DNA from: Chloroflexota bacterium
GTDB taxonomy: Bacteria > Chloroflexota > Anaerolineae > Anaerolineales > Villigracilaceae
NCBI GenBank assembly: GCA_024224815.1
Contig: JAAENC010000504.1
Coordinates: forward strand, 1 to 64,000
Reading direction: 5' to 3'
DNA length: 64,000 bases
Part shown: positions 60,196 through 64,000 of the stretch, in pieces
How the letters are laid out: every line of letters begins with the position of its first letter
Numbering within the stretch: the first letter of the stretch is position 1
Translations under genes and position numbers: made by a program
The notes under the pieces: generated by a model
Database searches by the model: none
What the model saw: the letters and a program-made list of their open reading frames with translations, nothing else
Told to the model about the DNA's origin: nothing

Positions 60196-62913
60196 CTGCT
60201 AAAGACAAAATTGTTCATCCCCTCACTCCGGCCAGACTTAATTCAGCGTCCGCATCTAGTTAAGAAGATAAACCAAGGTCTTGACCAAGGAATGATTTTC
60301 ATCTCTGCACCTGCTGGGTTTGGAAAATCAACCCTTATCACCGAATGGGCTGTCCAGTCAACGCGCCCCGTTGGTTGGATTTCTCTTGACGAAACAGAGA
60401 ACGATCCTATCAGCTTCTTAACCTATTTGGTGGCTAGTATTCAAACAGTCATCCCAGAATTTGGCAAATCGATTACTGGCAATATCCAGTCTCCTGGTAT
60501 GTCAAGCCCTACCAATTTGGCAATATCAATGATTAATGAATTGGTAGATGTTCAGAAGCACTTTGCAGTTGTGCTTGATGATTTCCACTTAATATCCGAT
60601 GTTGAAACCTCCAGTTTAATAAAATTTCTGATTGAACATCAACCGCCTGCAATGCAATTGATAATTGCCAGTAGGAAATGGTACCCAACATATCTCGCTC
60701 GCTTAATCGCCTCCGGAGAAATGATTCATTTTAGTGACACAGACTTACGATTTGAAGACATAGAAGTAAGTGAATTCTTGAAATTCCATTTTAAAAAAGA
60801 AATCAGTGAACCAGAGGTAGCAGCCCTTAATGAGCGCATTGAGGGGTGGATAGCTGGGCTAAATATGCTTGTATTGCCCTTTGTGCAGAGCAACAAAACC
60901 AATATTAATTTAGCGCTATTCCTCAAAAGCAACCGTTATGTCTCTGAATATTTTGTTGAAGAAATCCTGGAAAATCAACCTAAGAACGTCCAGAATTTCC
61001 TGATGGTCACCTCCATCTTGGGAAAGTTCAACGGGGAAATCTGTAATTATTTATTGGGTATCGAGAACAGCCAGGAGATCGTCGATAAATTTGATAGAAA
61101 TGGGGTCTTCGTGATTTCTCTCGATGACGATCGAATCTGGTTCCGATACCACCATTTATTTGCTGAGCTTCTGAGCAATAAATTTGCAATTGAATCCCCC
61201 ACGGAGAAAAATATAAACCATCTAAAAGCTTCCAACTGGCTTGAACAAAACGAATTCTACGAGGATGCCATTGAGCAAGCATTCCAGGCGGGAAGTGATA
61301 AGCGAATCGCTGAGTTGCTTAGGAAATATCTTTATCACTTTTGGATTAAAGGTCAGACTGGCCAGGTAATTTATTGGTTAAGACAATTACCACCGGCCTT
61401 TTTTGAGCTTGCCCCGGATCTCTTTTTAATCTGGGCGGATAGTGCCCAGTTGAATAATGATTTCATCCTATCAAAAACAATGCTCACTCGGTTTGAGGAG
61501 CATGTGGATCTACCATCGCTTAAGGAAGCTACTTCCTCTCTATATAGTTATTATCTAAATATCAAGGCCTTCTGTGATTTCTTTGGCAATGGACCAGATC
61601 AGGAAAATCCAAAGCTGATGATTCGATTACTGGAAGAATCCATTACATGCCATCCCGAGGGCCAGGAAATGAAGTTAGCCTTCAACTATATGGGACTGGG
61701 AATAGCATTCAATCAGGCAGGGGAATTTTATGAATCCGGCCAAGCGTATGCAAAAGCTGCCGAAGCCATCCAGAATCAAAGTCAATTTTTCTTTGTATAC
61801 CTGCTGTTTTTGTTTTATCAATCCCGCACATTATATATTGGAGGGGTTTTTGATGAAGCGAGACGGATTTGTCTACATTTATTGGCCATCCCCAACTTGC
61901 AGGTGAATTTCCCTGGAATTCTTGGTATTGCTAATTTCTTACTTGGGTTAATTCAAAAATCAATTGGCGATTACATCTCAGCTAGCGAGCATTTCAATGT
62001 TGCTCTTCAGAATCTACCTAACATTGATGCACGAGAGATATTGATTGCGGCTAATTTTAATCGAATCATCTGTCTAACCATGGTCAATTACGTTGATGAG
62101 GCAAAAGTTTCTATTGCAGACATGGAGAGAATGGTTCAATCAAACCCGACTAGCAAGAAGGAAGAAATTTTATTGCGTCAAGAACTTGCCAGAATCGAGG
62201 CCGATGCCATTCAGTTGGATTTTTCTTCGTCAATGTACCTGATTGAGAAGCCATTCCTTTGTCCAGATGACTATCCTCACAATATTGCCTTCTCAGATGA
62301 GAACATGATCTCAGCATCATTTCAAGAAATCACAAAAGTTAAGCATTATCGCAGAAGAGGGAAATGGCAGGAAGTGGAAACTCATTTACTTTTGGCAAAG
62401 GAATATGCCGAATCATCCAGACAATACCTAGACCTATTGGAAGTATCTCTTCAGGAGGGCCTGTTGGCTTGGGAGACGGGGAACAAGCTATGTGCAAAAG
62501 AAAAACTGTGGAAATCCATTTGTCAAGCAGCCCTCACTGGAAGCATTCATCAGTACTTGATCGAAGGGGCGGCTTTTATGCAGCCACTTTTTGAATTCTA
62601 TCCAGAATGGCAAGGTACTGAGGATGAACTAATCCTATCCTTTTTGGAGCATTTGAATGATCGGATTCAGACTCAGATGGATTCAGAACTCCTTCTAGGA
62701 AAAGCAACCCTTGTTTTTGGGCTAACGAACCGTGAACATGCAGTGCTATGTGAACTGGCTAGGGGCAATTCAAATGCCCTAACAGCAACAAAACTGAATA
62801 TTAGCGAAAATACCTTACGCACACATATCAAGCGGATTTATCGAAAAATGGGGGCGAAAAATCGTACGCAAGCTCTCGAAATCGGGCGGAAATCTGGAAT
62901 AGTTTCGCATTAA
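60196..62913 (+). CDS. MalT-type LuxR family ATP-dependent transcriptional regulator
   Basis: 905 aa if started at CTG 60196. FISAPAGFGKSTLITEW is the Walker A and HFAVVLDDFHLI the Walker B of the STAND ATPase module, with IIASRKW sensor following. A tetratricopeptide-like helical region spans about 400-810. The C-terminal LuxR helix-turn-helix reads LTNREHAVLCELARGNSNAL to SENTLRTHIKRIYRKM. MalT-type proteins usually begin LLKTKL-I-P, which is obtained only from CTG 60196, preceded by AGGAAGG. TTG 60211 is the next choice. It probably senses a small molecule and activates the dehalogenase gene 160 bp downstream. Confidence 0.88.
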   Translation: MLKTKLFIPSLRPDLIQRPHLVKKINQGLDQGMIFISAPAGFGKSTLITEWAVQSTRPVGWISLDETENDPISFLTYLVASIQTVIPEFGKSITGNIQSPGMSSPTNLAISMINELVDVQKHFAVVLDDFHLISDVETSSLIKFLIEHQPPAMQLIIASRKWYPTYLARLIASGEMIHFSDTDLRFEDIEVSEFLKFHFKKEISEPEVAALNERIEGWIAGLNMLVLPFVQSNKTNINLALFLKSNRYVSEYFVEEILENQPKNVQNFLMVTSILGKFNGEICNYLLGIENSQEIVDKFDRNGVFVISLDDDRIWFRYHHLFAELLSNKFAIESPTEKNINHLKASNWLEQNEFYEDAIEQAFQAGSDKRIAELLRKYLYHFWIKGQTGQVIYWLRQLPPAFFELAPDLFLIWADSAQLNNDFILSKTMLTRFEEHVDLPSLKEATSSLYSYYLNIKAFCDFFGNGPDQENPKLMIRLLEESITCHPEGQEMKLAFNYMGLGIAFNQAGEFYESGQAYAKAAEAIQNQSQFFFVYLLFLFYQSRTLYIGGVFDEARRICLHLLAIPNLQVNFPGILGIANFLLGLIQKSIGDYISASEHFNVALQNLPNIDAREILIAANFNRIICLTMVNYVDEAKVSIADMERMVQSNPTSKKEEILLRQELARIEADAIQLDFSSSMYLIEKPFLCPDDYPHNIAFSDENMISASFQEITKVKHYRRRGKWQEVETHLLLAKEYAESSRQYLDLLEVSLQEGLLAWETGNKLCAKEKLWKSICQAALTGSIHQYLIEGAAFMQPLFEFYPEWQGTEDELILSFLEHLNDRIQTQMDSELLLGKATLVFGLTNREHAVLCELARGNSNALTATKLNISENTLRTHIKRIYRKMGAKNRTQALEIGRKSGIVSH

Positions 62914-62931
62914 CCACACCTCATGCTTTAG

Positions 62932-62968
62932 CCCGAACATCACCTTTTTAGGTGATGTTCGGGTTTAA
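62932..62968 (+). terminator. Terminator after the LuxR gene
   Basis: CCCGAACATCACCT pairs with AGGTGATGTTCGGG around TTTT and ends in TTT followed by A-rich sequence. It isolates rdhA from read-through, so rdhA needs its own promoter in the ~100 bp that follow. ATCGTAACGAT at 63034 is a small palindrome there. Confidence 0.8.
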
Positions 62969-63072
62969 AAATCACCTGGGGGCGATGACGACATTTGTGA
63001 AATCCTTCGCTAACATATTACATAATTACCATAATCGTAACGATATCTGATTTTAAGATTGAAGGAGTTAGC

Positions 63073-64000
63073 ATGAAGAATTCGAGAAAAAAAACTACAG
63101 TTCAACCCATGAGTCGTCGTAGTTTTTTAAAAACTATAGGGCTTGGAGGGGCTGCCTTAGGCGCCTCTACTTTTAAATGGAATTTTAAAAGTCTAGAAGA
63201 AGCTATGGATTCCCAATACGCTGAAAAAACAATGCCATGGTGGGTAAGAGAAGTGGATGAACCAACGGTTGAGGTAGATTGGGACAAAATTGAACGATAC
63301 GATTCACGCCGCACATTGTTCTGGACTGCAGAAGAACACCTTGGTGCCGAACGCTTAGGTCAAATGAATGAAGAATATGGTAATGCAATGTATGAGGGGA
63401 TATCAACGAAAAAACCTGGCCAATCCATGCGAGACTGGGCGCTTTCTGCTGCAGGTGGTTATGGTTGGATAGAACATGCTGCTGGCTGGACTGCTGAAGA
63501 AACAATAAATTTGGAAAATCCTTATGTGCCTTATTTTACTCCCGAAGAGTTTGGTGTAGCCCCGTGGGATGGTACACCCGAAGAAAACTCTAAGACATTA
63601 CGAGTGGCATTGCGCTATTTTGGTGCTTCTGATGTTGGATTCGTAAAACTTACAGAAAAAACCAAGAAGCTTATTTATAGTGTTGACGGAGATGGAAGAG
63701 AAATTGTTTTTGAAGATGTAGATCAGGGGTATTCTACAGAAGAGAAAAAAGTAATTCCAAATAAAGATTTATGGATGATTACATACACCATCCCACAATC
63801 TTTGATCCTTACACAGAATGGTGAATACGGCGGTATGCCCTGGCCCGAAGCAATGGCATATGCGAGTGTGCAACATATCAATACCCGTTTACAGATATTC
63901 TTACGTGGTTTAGGTTACCAAGGTTTAAGTGGGCACACTGAGTCTCTCGGCCCAGCTCCAGCCTGGGGTGTATTGTCTGGATTGGGAGAAATGGCACGCA
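63073..64000 (+). CDS. rdhA: Reductive dehalogenase catalytic subunit, N-terminal part (cut by window edge)
   Basis: The first 309 codons are visible. The start ATG 63073 has GAAGGAG 5 nt upstream. A twin-arginine signal, MSRRSFLKTIGLGGAALGAS, lies at residues 13-32, so the enzyme is exported folded. The N-terminal domain ends in LRYFGASDVGFVKLTEKTKK, typical of organohalide-respiration RdhA. GGMPWPEAMAYASVQHIN and LRGLGYQGLSGHTES are further family blocks. The corrinoid- and 4Fe-4S-binding C-terminus lies beyond the window. It would use a corrinoid and accept electrons, often via quinones or hydrogenase, to remove halogen. RdhB, if present, is downstream. Confidence 0.9.
   Translation, partial: MKNSRKKTTVQPMSRRSFLKTIGLGGAALGASTFKWNFKSLEEAMDSQYAEKTMPWWVREVDEPTVEVDWDKIERYDSRRTLFWTAEEHLGAERLGQMNEEYGNAMYEGISTKKPGQSMRDWALSAAGGYGWIEHAAGWTAEETINLENPYVPYFTPEEFGVAPWDGTPEENSKTLRVALRYFGASDVGFVKLTEKTKKLIYSVDGDGREIVFEDVDQGYSTEEKKVIPNKDLWMITYTIPQSLILTQNGEYGGMPWPEAMAYASVQHINTRLQIFLRGLGYQGLSGHTESLGPAPAWGVLSGLGEMAR

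Noticed and set aside
1-64000. tRNA, rRNA or riboswitch genes
   Set aside because: No cloverleaf, rRNA or cobalamin/TPP riboswitch core was recognised by eye. A covariance-model scan would be needed to exclude weak cases.

Overview
The window reads as a chromosomal segment of an anaerobic, carbohydrate-using bacterium, most likely a Chloroflexota member of the Anaerolineae type. This is inferred from the lipoprotein solute-binding proteins with long Glu/Val linkers, the heme and menaquinone gene orders, a GH4/GH42 glycosidase operon and a reductive dehalogenase. No rRNA, tRNA or marker gene settles the taxonomy.

Layout. (1) 1-13.4 kb, all minus strand: a transposase fragment, then a galactoside-type operon. 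It holds a LacI regulator, a binding protein, two permeases, a phosphatase, a GH42 beta-galactosidase, two alpha/beta hydrolases, a GT-B-like protein and a GH4 alpha-galactosidase. A 38-bp perfect palindrome lies before lacI and a matching half-site before the binding protein. (2) 13.4-22.5 kb, minus strand: a menaquinone operon, menF-menD-menB-menE-DAHP synthase-menH. MenF is fused behind a complete TetR-type repressor. Two near-identical DUF559 cassettes with terminal inverted repeats bracket menD. (3) 22.6-32.2 kb, minus strand: a heme operon, hemA-hemC-hemD-hemB-radical SAM-hemE-hemY-hemL. hemA has lost its N-terminal catalytic domain and is joined to a comM relic. (4) 32.7-58.7 kb: a large catabolic cluster in two convergent halves. 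The plus half has an ABC importer, three SnoaL-like proteins, a ParB-like/UspA fusion and a corrinoid protein. The minus half has an aldolase/kinase pair, an HpaI-type aldolase, a UroD-type methyltransferase, a sugar isomerase-like protein, oxidoreductases, a lactonase, a tungsten-type aldehyde oxidoreductase, cupins, a MetE-like methyltransferase and a LacI regulator. One operator motif recurs at both outer ends and before the regulator. (5) 58.9-64 kb: tetR relics, a MalT-type LuxR regulator with a probable CTG start, and the N-terminal half of a Tat-exported reductive dehalogenase cut by the window edge.

Two patterns run across the modules. First, four decayed copies of the comM (YifB) 3' region, all in the same orientation, sit at the module boundaries (13.4, 22.6, 32.2 and 58.9 kb). 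Second, palindromic repeats fill most gaps in the menaquinone and heme operons and have also entered coding sequence in frame: twice in MenE, twice in MenD and once in HemD. One also supplies the C-terminal tail of MenF.

Neither importer has its ATPase gene here. Menaquinone genes menC, menA and the methyltransferase are absent, as are coproporphyrinogen oxidase, hemH and the reductive dehalogenase membrane anchor. These may lie elsewhere.
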